This document shows, one piece after another, positions 8,307 to 17,312 of a stretch of DNA of 31,985 bases. Below the pieces are notes generated by a model. That model was not told the origin of the DNA. It saw nothing but the letters and a program-made list of their open reading frames with translations, and did no database searches. The number at the start of each line of letters is the position of its first letter. Position 1 is the stretch's first letter. Made by a program: the position numbers and the translations under genes. Source of the stretch: JABCPO02 sp963546185 (GTDB lineage: Bacteria; Bacillota; Clostridia; TANB77; CAG-508); contig CAUULU010000005.1 in the NCBI GenBank assembly GCA_963546185.1, positions 1 to 31,985 on the forward strand. The letters run 5' to 3'.

Positions 8307-10288
8307 CTATTTTTCTAGTATTTTTTCTAATTCTTTAATCTTATCTCTTATCTCTGCCGCTTTTTCAAAGTTTAATTCTTTTGCATATGTTATCATTTCA
8401 TCTGTTAATTTAGATATAACTTTTTCTATATCTTCTTCTGTTGATATTTCATATTCTAGTTTTTCTTCATATAATTTTCCGGATAGATATAAGCTGTCTA
8501 ATATCTTTCTTAATTGTTTGTGGTACTATATTATGTTTCTTATTATATTCTTCTTGAATAGCTCTTCTTCTATTTGTTTCATTCATAGCGGCAAACATTG
8601 AATCTGTAATCTCATTTCCATACATTATAACAGTACCATTACTATTTCTTGCTGCTCTTCCGTATAGTTTGTATTAATGACCTTTCAGACCTTAAAAATC
8701 CTTCTTTATCTGCATTTAATATTGCTACAAGTGATACTTCTGGTATATCAAGTCCTTCACGAAGTAAGTTTATCCCTATAAGGACATCAAATTTACCCAT
8801 TCTAAGTTCTTTAATTATCTTAAGTCTTTCCAGCGCCTTTATATCTGAATGTAGATATTCTGCTTTTATTCCTATATTTTTTAAATATTGTGTTAAATCT
8901 TCTGCTTGTTTTTTAGTAAGTGTTGTTACAAGTACTCTTTCTTTTTTATCCTCATCATCAATATTAACTCTTTTTTGTATTTCAGATATAAGGTCATCTA
9001 TTTGGTTTTCACTTGGTCTAAGTACAACTTTAGGATCTAATAGTCCTGTCGGCCTTATAATCTGTTCTACAATATTACCATTTGAGTGTTCTTTCTCATA
9101 ATCTGCAGGTGTTGCACTTACAAATATACATTGATTTATCTTTTTTTCAAATTCATCAAATTTAAGTGGCCTATTATCAAATGCTGATGGTAATCTAAAA
9201 CCATAGTTTACTAAACTTTCTTTTCTCGCTCTATCTCCATTATACATTGCTCTTACCTGTGGTATTGTTGCATGTGACTCGTCTATAACCAAAACAAAAT
9301 CATCTGGCATATAGCTAAATAATGTATATGGTTCTGTTCCTTCTTTTCTTCCTGCAATATGTCTACTATAGTTTTCTATCCCTTGGCAAAATCCTGTTTC
9401 TCTTAGCATTTCTATATCAAAATGTGTTCTTTCTGCTATTCTTTGTGCTTCTACATATTTTTCATTATCTTTAAAATATTTAACTCTTTCTTCTAATTCT
9501 TCTTCTATTCTAGTTATTGCTGTTTCTATCTTATCTTTTGTTGTAACATAATGTGAATTTGGATATATCATTACATGGTTTCTTACTACTGTCTTTTTAC
9601 CTGTAAGTGGATTTATCTCATATACTCCGGTCTATTTCATCTCCAAAAAAGTCCACCCTTATAGCAGTCTCTTCTTGGTTTGATGGATATATTTCAAGTA
9701 CATCACCTTTTGCTCTAAACATACCTCTTTTAAATTCTATCTCATTTCTATCATATTGCATGTTTATAAGCTTTCTAATAACTTCATCTCTATCTACAAC
9801 CATACCGAGGCCTTAAAGATACTGTCATATTTTTATAGTCTATAGGGTCACCGTAATCCATATATACATGATACAGATGCAATTATAATTATATTTCTTG
9901 TTTCAAAAAGTGCTGATGTTGCAGAGTGTCTCAGTTTATCTATCTCATCATTTATACTTGCATCTTTTTCTATATATGTATCACTATGTGCTATATATGC
10001 TTCTGGTTGGTAATAATCATAATATGATACAAAATATTCTACCCTATTATCTGGAAAAAATTCCTTAAACTCACTATATAACTGACCTGCAAGTGTCTTA
10101 TTATGTGCAAGTACTAATACTGGTCTATCTACATTTTTTATAACATTTGCTATTGTATATGTTTTACCTGTTCCTGTTGCTCCTAGTAATGTTTGAAACT
10201 TTTTTCCTTCTATTATTCCTTCTGTTAATTCTTTTATTGCTTTTGGTTGGTCACCTGCTGGTTTGAATTTTGATACCAAGTTATACAT
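8307..10288 (-). CDS. uvrB: Excinuclease ABC subunit UvrB, five CGG +1 sites
   Basis: UvrB verifies DNA damage and positions UvrC in nucleotide excision repair. The rebuilt protein is 658 residues, the standard length: FKPAGDQPKAI, Walker A GATGTGKT, the beta-hairpin region YYDYYQPEAY, VSCIYGLGDP, DESHATIPQVRAMYNGD, SATPADYE, the helicase motifs LREGLDIPEVSL and QTIGRAAR, and the C-terminal UVR domain ending in NFEKAAEIRDKIKELE. Skipped C positions are 9853 (YGLGDP), 9807 (RPGM), 9629 (DEIDGVYEINPLTG), 8662 (QTIGRAAR) and 8481 (ISIGKLYEE). The length fits 3n+5. The ATG at 10288 has AGGAGAA upstream. The GCG GCA at the C-terminus contains CGG out of phase and reads on normally. Confidence 0.95.
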
Positions 10289-10296
10289 GTTTTCTC

Positions 10297-11648
10297 CTAT
10301 TCTTTTATTATCCATTTTCCGTTTTTAGAACTTCCTATATATTCTATCTTATTCTCTTTTCTAAGTTCCGCTAAGTCACGTTCTATTGTTCTTTTTGTAA
10401 CATTTAATTGTTTCGCTATATCAGTAGTATCTAAACTTTCAGTTTCTTTTATATTTTTAAGTATAATATTTTTTCTGTCATTAACATTAATTTTTTGACC
10501 GACATTTTGACCGACATTTTGACCGACATTTATTTCTTCTTTTATAGCCTCATTTTGGGCCTCATTATAATTCATATTATATAATGTTACTATTATACCA
10601 TTATCTGAAATGCTATATTCAGGTTGTTTATCAAAACCTATATAGTCTTTGAATATTCTTCTTACACCAGATGCATAGTTTTCTATTGCATCTAGCTTAT
10701 CTAATATCTCTACTGTAATCTTATTCCTCTTAGCTACCATTCCTTGCTTAATATTTTCAAGTGTTAATCCATCTGGAAGTCCTCCGTGGAGAAAATATTT
10801 GAACTCTATCATCATAAAACTCAATTTTTATATCTCCACTTAAAGTCCAATCTCTATGACAATAACAATTTACAATAGCTTCTCTTAATGCCATTTTAGG
10901 TATATCTAAATATTCTTCATGGTCTGGCTTTCCTGTTATTACTATTTTCTTACGGTTAGATAAGTTTGCAAAATATAATATGTTATCTAATTGCTCTACT
11001 AGAGAACCTCTAAACTCTTTCTTATCTAAGAACACTTCTACATCTGTTCCTTGAAACACCGCGAACTTACTTATAGTGTCATTTTGGTCACTAAAAAGAA
11101 GTGCAACATTATTATAGTTTCCATCCTTATCTACTAATGATAATGCATTTTTATCAAATTCTATTCCTTTTTCATTTAATCTTTTTTTAAGATAATCAAA
11201 TGTTAAATCATCCCTATTACATAGTGTTGTTTCATACTCATGTGCATATCTCATTTTTACCATTCTTGTTATTTCATCATAACTTGCGACTCTTTTTGTA
11301 CTCCCCACTCTTATATATACACCTCTTGAGTTCATTCCCTCTCCGGTCCTTATAATAATATGGTTTAATATCTCCTTTTTTAATTTTTATCCTAAAAGGC
11401 TTTTCATCTGGATATATTGTTATAAGTTTTGAAACATTTGGTTCAAAAGCATTACAAATCCAATTAGATAATATTTCTTCCCATTCTTTCTTATGTTCTT
11501 CTATAATTTCATCTATTACATTTCCATTATCATCAACACCTAAATATATTTCGCCGCCTTCACTATTTAAAAAAGAAACTATTTCTGCTTTTAATAGGTT
11601 CATTTTCTTAGGAATCTCCCTCTTATACTCTATATTGTAGTTTTCCAT
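10297..11648 (-). CDS. AlbA_2/ATP-binding (DUF4062-like) HTH regulator, two CGG +1 sites
   Basis: The rebuilt protein has 449 residues. An N-terminal AlbA_2 (divergent AAA_4) domain reads EYKREIPKK ... VSFLNSEGGEIYLGVDD; the central part reads ALREAIVNCYCHRDW with a HATPase-like FSPGGLPDGLTLENI; the C-terminus holds a DeoR-type winged helix (DTTDIAKQLNVTKRTIERDLAEL) and ends GSSKNGKWIIKE. It is a probable DNA-binding regulator whose target is unknown. Skipped C positions are 11345 (KDGEGMNSRG) and 10786 (SPGGLPDG). The length fits 3n+2. A triple NVGQ repeat precedes the helix domain. The stop lies 8 bases before the uvrB start. Confidence 0.85.
10495..10530 (-). repeat. Three perfect 12-bp tandem units coding NVGQ x3
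   Basis: The unit AATGTCGGTCAA occurs three times in frame in the linker of the AlbA_2 regulator. Each unit contains CGG out of phase (GTC GGT) and causes no frame break. This makes it a useful internal control for the CGG +1 rule. Confidence 0.9.
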
Positions 11649-11707
11649 GTGCCTCCCTTAAATATCTGAACTAATTACAATTATAATTCTATCACAAACA
11701 TCATCTT

Positions 11708-11749
11708 TTTAATATATAAAAGTCACATAATAATATTTCATTATGTGAC
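11708..11749 (-). terminator. Hairpin terminator downstream of the OLD-family gene
   Basis: An 11-bp perfect stem (AGTCACATAAT at 11720-11730, ATTATGTGACT at 11739-11749) is followed on the minus strand by TTTTATATATT. A second small palindrome, AGGTTATTTAACCT, lies just upstream at about 11759-11772. These probably end the defence-island transcript. Confidence 0.6.
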
Positions 11750-11930
11750 TTATGATAGTCAGGTTATTTAACCTAACTATATTCTTCCAACTCTTCTTTT
11801 TATACTGTTCACTATATTTAAAAGCGTTCAAAACAAAGGCTTTTTGTTTATTATATATTGGGAAATTTGTTCCATTTAAGCTTGTTTTGGGATTATTTTA
11901 CTCATTCCAGTCCAGTTCCAGTAACATTGA

Positions 11931-14048
11931 CTATCGTATAATTTTATTAAAGAGTGAAACCCATTTTTTAATATATTCATCGGGTATCATTGCAGAAATA
12001 TTACTCGATATTAAGTCACGTTTGATATCTTTTGATAACTCAACTTTATATCCATGAATTAAATCTATCGAATAAATATTCGCCCACTCTTCTATTTGAC
12101 TTATTACGGGTTTATTTCTGTCAAATTTATCTTTAAATCTAAAGTCTCTATCATTTATTATTCTTTCAATTGGACGTTCTAAAATTGCTTCAGGAAATAA
12201 ATCTTCTATTTCAGCATTTTCAATACCAACAAAATCTTTTATCATTAATATTTTATCTTTGTCGTTAGAATATAACTCTTTTTCTAATTTATTAGCATAA
12301 TCTTCTCCAGACTTATCAGAGTCTAATACTATAACTGGAAGTTCTTGCTGTTTTCCTGCAATCAATGAAGTTAATTGCTTCACTGACTTTACTCCTCCTG
12401 CTGGTACAAATATCATTTCCTTTACAGGCGAAATTTTGTTAGTATAAATGAGATATTGCTTAATAGCATTTAAATAAAACTGGTCAGACTGTCCTTCAAC
12501 AACAACTAAATTACATCCATTTAATAACCCTTCTGAAACAGACAAACCTAATGCTGCATGAACCGCATATACAGCTCCTGTTGCATTTTTCTTTTTCTCC
12601 CCAGCTCTCAAGTCCTCAGATACTTTTGTATATCCTTTATCATCAACAAATACAACTTTAGTTCTCTCAAGATGATTTACATCAACTAAAAATGGAGAAT
12701 GTGTAGTTGTAATTATTTGATTTGTAATAGAAAGATTTTCAAAAAAGTTCAATAAATCTTTTTGAGCCATAGGATGCAAAGATGTACCTGCTTCATCTAA
12801 TAATAAAACACAATTTTTATGTGAATCTTTACTTTCTACTAAAAACACCATGAAAAAGCTTAAAAACCATTGTAATCCTGTACTTCTATCTTCTAAAGGA
12901 ATACGTGCCGGACGCTTTTCATCTGAAACCCAAATTCTAAAATATTCACCATCTGCTCTCAAATCAAATATATAGTCACCTTGTTTCCACCATTCCTTAA
13001 AATCCTTTGTTAACTTAGTAGATGCTGAGTTTAATAATACCTCCCTCTCTTTAGTTTTTTCTTGACCAACTTTAATCTGTTCATCTGTTAATTCTGCAAT
13101 TTCTCCATATTCTTTTATTCTATATGAATATTGTCCCATCTCCATTATTTCATAAGGGCTTAAATTAACATAGTCAAACAAAACTTTCAAAGTTCGTATT
13201 TTAGCATTAAATTTTTCGCTATGTTCTTTAGTAGATTTGAAATCTTTTATAACTTTTGGCAAGTATATTTCCGAATCTAAATTACCATAATTAGCATAAT
13301 ATACAAAACTAGGTAAATTTTTTATAATCAATTCTCGTATATTTGATTGCTCCTCTTCATTAAAAAAATTTACAATTTCATCTAACATAGAAATTTTTTC
13401 AGCAAATTCGTCAATATGAGGATTTATTGATGATGTTTCCATATCACTTTTTTCTATTTTATTTACTTCTTCCTTTAATTTAGAATACTTACTTGTTGAT
13501 ATATTAGTTTCCATTTCAATTTTAGATATCAACGCATCTAGTTTCTCTATTAAACTCTCTTTAAATCCATCTTCTCCTTTCCCTGCATCGTTCAAATCAT
13601 TAACCTTTGTTTTAAAATCAACAACTTTATCCAAAATTATTTTTTTAACAGTGATACCATTTTCTTCTAATTTGGGAAATTTGACACTATATTTTCCAGC
13701 ATAATTCCTTGATACTAACACATCATTGAATATTGCATCATCCATACAAAATTTATTTGATAAAACTTCAATTAAATCTTTTTTAATAATTTTAAATTCT
13801 GCATCTATAAAATAATGTTTTTCTGGATTTGTCCTATATTCCGCTAATTTTTCTACAGGCATGTCACTCGTAAAAATTATTTCTCCATTTCTTGCTGGAT
13901 TTAATTTCCATAACGCTAATAACAAGTTTGATTTTCCCGCTTCGTTAACACCTATTAAGTTAGTTATGTTTTCACATTTAATAACTCCACTATCCTGTAC
14001 TGATTTAAAATTCCTAACTCTAAATTGTTTTAATTTCATACTTTCCAT
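11931..14048 (-). CDS. OLD-family ATP-dependent endonuclease (AAA ATPase plus TOPRIM)
   Basis: The protein has 705 residues. An SMC/RecF-like N-terminus (FRVRNFKSVQDSGVI) carries Walker A GVNEAGKS. A long coiled middle leads to the ABC-type Walker B VLLLDEAGTSLHPMAQKDLL and the His-switch TTTHSPFLVD. The C-terminal TOPRIM domain has VVVEGQSDQFYL and IVLDSDKSGED. OLD nucleases are antiphage or plasmid-defence enzymes; some act alone (class 1) and others pair with a UvrD-like helicase (Gabija). No such helicase follows here, so class 1 or a link to the neighbouring type III system is more likely. It follows a truncated GIY-YIG gene by 7 bases with its own GGAGG. It has no in-frame CGG. Confidence 0.88.
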   Translation of the reverse strand: MESMKLKQFRVRNFKSVQDSGVIKCENITNLIGVNEAGKSNLLLALWKLNPARNGEIIFTSDMPVEKLAEYRTNPEKHYFIDAEFKIIKKDLIEVLSNKFCMDDAIFNDVLVSRNYAGKYSVKFPKLEENGITVKKIILDKVVDFKTKVNDLNDAGKGEDGFKESLIEKLDALISKIEMETNISTSKYSKLKEEVNKIEKSDMETSSINPHIDEFAEKISMLDEIVNFFNEEEQSNIRELIIKNLPSFVYYANYGNLDSEIYLPKVIKDFKSTKEHSEKFNAKIRTLKVLFDYVNLSPYEIMEMGQYSYRIKEYGEIAELTDEQIKVGQEKTKEREVLLNSASTKLTKDFKEWWKQGDYIFDLRADGEYFRIWVSDEKRPARIPLEDRSTGLQWFLSFFMVFLVESKDSHKNCVLLLDEAGTSLHPMAQKDLLNFFENLSITNQIITTTHSPFLVDVNHLERTKVVFVDDKGYTKVSEDLRAGEKKKNATGAVYAVHAALGLSVSEGLLNGCNLVVVEGQSDQFYLNAIKQYLIYTNKISPVKEMIFVPAGGVKSVKQLTSLIAGKQQELPVIVLDSDKSGEDYANKLEKELYSNDKDKILMIKDFVGIENAEIEDLFPEAILERPIERIINDRDFRFKDKFDRNKPVISQIEEWANIYSIDLIHGYKVELSKDIKRDLISSNISAMIPDEYIKKWVSLFNKIIR

Positions 14049-14055
14049 AATAAGT

Positions 14056-14229
14056 TTATACCTCCTCTAAAATATTTCCTCTATTTAAATATTGTATTTC
14101 TTTACACTTTTCTAAATATGTCCTTGGTATCTTATATGCAATACCAGTCCAATTTGCTAGTGTACATTTTATTCTTCCAGTTGCTTCACCATCCATTAAG
14201 AATAGGTTAAAGTTTTTACCATTTGCCAT
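14056..14229 (-). pseudogene. Truncated GIY-YIG nuclease-family gene (N-terminal 57 codons)
   Basis: The 57-codon frame starts MANGKNFNLFLMDGEATG and continues RIKCTLANWTGIAYKIPRT, which is the start of the GIY-YIG proteins often found beside restriction systems. The frame stops before the GIY and YIG strands, so the nuclease domain is lost. It lies 11 bases after the res gene and 7 bases before the OLD-family gene, suggesting that arrival of the OLD gene or a deletion cut it. It may still act as a short peptide, but no evidence supports that. Confidence 0.75.
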
Positions 14230-14240
14230 TTTTTCTCCTA

Positions 14241-17200
14241 TTATACTAACATATTTATAAGTGTGTCATAACTATCTACAACATCATATTTTACTGTATC
14301 ACTACATAAACATTCAAAATGTTTTCTTGCACATTCTATTTTAGCTTTTTCTACTTCACGAAGTTCCATAGAATCTAAATTTCCTTTAGTTTCTGCTATA
14401 AAATATACATATTTAAATGTTGGATTTTCAAACACTATTGCCCAGTCTGGATTATAGTTTCCAACTGGTGTAGGAATTTTAAATCCATTTGGTAGTTTAG
14501 CATATACTGTAACTTCTCCTGTTTCTAATTTTTTAGCAAAATTAGCTTCGATTTCAGAATCAATTATTAAGAAGTCATATATATGTTTCTTTACATCAAA
14601 AGCATTTTCTCCTAATTCACCACGAACATTATTAATAGTAAATATACTGTTATCATATTTTTGTTCTGTTTTATGATATGTTATACCATTTATAACTGTT
14701 GCCGCTTTTTCTTGATTTATGATATTTGCTACTTTTCTTATAAATTCTTCTGGATTATATTTATACATATTAAATTTTTCTTTTTTAATACCTTGTAATA
14801 TTCCTATTATTGTTTTTCTTGTAAGTCCCGTATCTCTTGTAAGTTCACCTATAAGGTCATATTTTATTTGAGATGGTGATATATCTTCTATAACCTCAAC
14901 CTTACTCTTATATTCTGACATTGTTTCTCTTAAACGAAATGCTTCAGATGTAATTTCATCTTTTTGAGAACCTTCTGTTATTCTAATTTTCATCTTATTT
15001 AATTCTAACTTTGAATCTATTGCTGTAATAGACTTTTCTATTAATTCTTTTGTATCAAAATATACTTCATATACTGTTTTTATATTTATCTTTTTCCATA
15101 AGTCTTGGAATTCTTTTTTCATAAAATTAGCATTAGGTGAAAGTCTTCTTATATTTTCTTTTCTTTCATCATTAATAAGTTTAGTATTAGCTGAAGAATA
15201 TAATCTTTTTAACAACATATATACTTCTTCTTTAAAGTTTTTAAGTTCTTCCATTACTTCCAGTTTATCACTTTCCATATCTTCTATGAATTTATCTGTT
15301 ATTTTTAGACTATTACCATCTACATATCCTTTTTGTAAATTAAATGATAAGAATTTAGTAGTATTTATGTCTGTAAATTTATATTTTTCTCCACTATCAT
15401 TTGTTAGAACCTTATTCTTAAATGAGTCTATTGTAAAGTTTTTAGGTCTTTCTGATAAAGATTCCATTATTTCGTTTTGCAATGCTTTTGCGAAACTATC
15501 ATATGATTCACTTGCAATTACTGTTAATGTATTAATATTATAGAAATTATTTTCTAATAACTTATAGTCCATTCTTTCTCCATTATTATTTACACATATA
15601 CGAAGACCACGTCCTATTTCTTGACGCTTACTTATTTCTGAATTACTATGTTTTAATGTACATATTTGAAATATATTTGGATTATCCCATCCTTCACGAA
15701 GTGCAGAGTGTGAGAATATAAACCTTACGGGTTCTTCTAATGATAATAATCTTTCTTTATCTTTCATTATTAAGTCATAAGCGTCTTCATCAAAACTCAA
15801 ATATTCTTTTTTATCATTTATCTTTGAATCTGTTTCATGTCCTTTTTTATCTATTGAGAAATATCCTGCATGTATTTTTCTTGTATCAAATGAATCTAAA
15901 TATTCTGTATATTCTTTATATTCTTTATCAATTAAAGTCCTATATTTTGATAACGCTTTATCATATTCTTCTTCAAACATTTGTGCATATTCACCTTTTA
16001 AAGCTTCTCCTGTTGACCAATCTTTGTATTTTGCAACTTCATCTATGAAAAATAATGATAATACTTTTATTCCTAAGTTATATAATTCTCTTTCTTTTTC
16101 AAAATGAGAACTAATTGTTTCTCTTATCTGTATCCTTATAATCTGGTTTTGGTCAACATCTCCAAATGCTTGTCCTACTTTTATCTCTATTCCATTTGTA
16201 AAACACACTTTATCATATTCATATCTTCCATCAATTTCACTAACAACATATCCCTTATATGGTGTTAAATATCCTGATTTTGTATATAGGTCATCTCCTG
16301 CTTTTATTCTCATTAATCTTCTTGATGTACCTGTAGATGTCTTAACTTCTATTTCCATTAATGCTTGAGGGTCTTTTTTATCACTTATATTTACACTATC
16401 TAAAAACAAATATGTATCTTCAGACTTATTGTTTAATATTTCTATACCTTTTACATTAATCTTTTTAACTAATTTTTGATTATATGCGTCTATTGCATCT
16501 AATCTATACACCTTATTATATTCCTTATTCTTCTTATGTGTTGCTGAATAACGAATTGTAAGTAGTGGGTTAAATTCTTTAAATAAGCTTTCTGTCTTAT
16601 CTCCAAATTTTTGTGGTTCATCAATTATTAGTATAGGACGAACCGATTTTATAACATCTATTGGTCTTCTTGATTGTAGTTCATCAAGTTCCTCATATAT
16701 TCTTCTATTTGCTGCACCTTTAGCGGCAAATGCTTGATAGTTAATAATCATAACTTGTATAGAATCGTCTGATGCAAATGTATTAATATTAGCTATATTA
16801 GAACTATTTGATGAATTGTATACAAAAAATCTAATCTTTTTATGATATATTTCTTGAAAATGTTCTTGTGTTATTTCAAAAGATTTTTGAACACCTTCAC
16901 GAATTGCAATACTTGGGACCATTACTATAAACTTGCTCCAGCCATATTCTTTATTTAGTTCATACATCGTTTTTATATATGTATATGTTTTTCCTGTACC
17001 TGTTTCCATTTCTACTGAAAAATCATTTAAACTTTGATTATTTGTATATGTTACATCATTAGATTTTTGAACATTCCTAATATTTTCTCTTCTTTCTGCT
17101 TCTGTAAGTGTAATTTTGTAATTACCAAAAGAGACAATTTCTATATCTTCTGTTTCTTCTATTAATGTTCCTTTATCTAAAGTTTTTGTATATCTTGCTA

Positions 17201-17300
17201 TTATGTCTTTTCTTGAACCTTTTTCTTGTCCTTTAAAGCAATTAACAATAGACATGACTGCATCATCTTGATATTGTTGTTGTTTAAACTTTAATTTCAT
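14241..17300 (-). CDS. res: Type III restriction enzyme, Res (helicase-nuclease) subunit
   Basis: The protein has 1019 residues, typical of Res. The SF2 helicase has Walker A ETGTGKTYTYIKTMYEL, the DExx box LIIDEPQKFG, motif III TIRYSATH, then HSALREGWDNPN (motif V) and EIGRGLRICVN (motif VI). The C-terminal PD-(D/E)XK nuclease reads NPDWAIVFE ... YFIAETKGN. Res needs Mod for sequence recognition and cuts 25-27 bp from one of two inverted sites. The gene follows mod by 12 bases with GGAG upstream. The frame is unbroken; the CGG triplets it contains (for example GCG GCA, TCG GTT) are all out of phase. Confidence 0.94.
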   Translation of the reverse strand: MKLKFKQQQYQDDAVMSIVNCFKGQEKGSRKDIIARYTKTLDKGTLIEETEDIEIVSFGNYKITLTEAERRENIRNVQKSNDVTYTNNQSLNDFSVEMETGTGKTYTYIKTMYELNKEYGWSKFIVMVPSIAIREGVQKSFEITQEHFQEIYHKKIRFFVYNSSNSSNIANINTFASDDSIQVMIINYQAFAAKGAANRRIYEELDELQSRRPIDVIKSVRPILIIDEPQKFGDKTESLFKEFNPLLTIRYSATHKKNKEYNKVYRLDAIDAYNQKLVKKINVKGIEILNNKSEDTYLFLDSVNISDKKDPQALMEIEVKTSTGTSRRLMRIKAGDDLYTKSGYLTPYKGYVVSEIDGRYEYDKVCFTNGIEIKVGQAFGDVDQNQIIRIQIRETISSHFEKERELYNLGIKVLSLFFIDEVAKYKDWSTGEALKGEYAQMFEEEYDKALSKYRTLIDKEYKEYTEYLDSFDTRKIHAGYFSIDKKGHETDSKINDKKEYLSFDEDAYDLIMKDKERLLSLEEPVRFIFSHSALREGWDNPNIFQICTLKHSNSEISKRQEIGRGLRICVNNNGERMDYKLLENNFYNINTLTVIASESYDSFAKALQNEIMESLSERPKNFTIDSFKNKVLTNDSGEKYKFTDINTTKFLSFNLQKGYVDGNSLKITDKFIEDMESDKLEVMEELKNFKEEVYMLLKRLYSSANTKLINDERKENIRRLSPNANFMKKEFQDLWKKINIKTVYEVYFDTKELIEKSITAIDSKLELNKMKIRITEGSQKDEITSEAFRLRETMSEYKSKVEVIEDISPSQIKYDLIGELTRDTGLTRKTIIGILQGIKKEKFNMYKYNPEEFIRKVANIINQEKAATVINGITYHKTEQKYDNSIFTINNVRGELGENAFDVKKHIYDFLIIDSEIEANFAKKLETGEVTVYAKLPNGFKIPTPVGNYNPDWAIVFENPTFKYVYFIAETKGNLDSMELREVEKAKIECARKHFECLCSDTVKYDVVDSYDTLINMLV

Positions 17301-17312
17301 CTTTTTCTCCTT

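Noticed and set aside
10316..10318. A further CGG +1 site at the end of the AlbA_2 gene
   Set aside because: The triplet is in AAC GGA (Asn-Gly), out of phase. The normal frame gives the expected GSSKNGKW end and a proper stop.
11708..11896. Minus-strand open frame without a start codon, with text such as FPIYNKQKAFVLNAF, after the OLD gene
   Set aside because: It has no start codon or ribosome site and overlaps the terminator hairpin. It may be a remnant of a lost gene, but the evidence is too thin. The rest of 11649-11930 shows only two palindromes.
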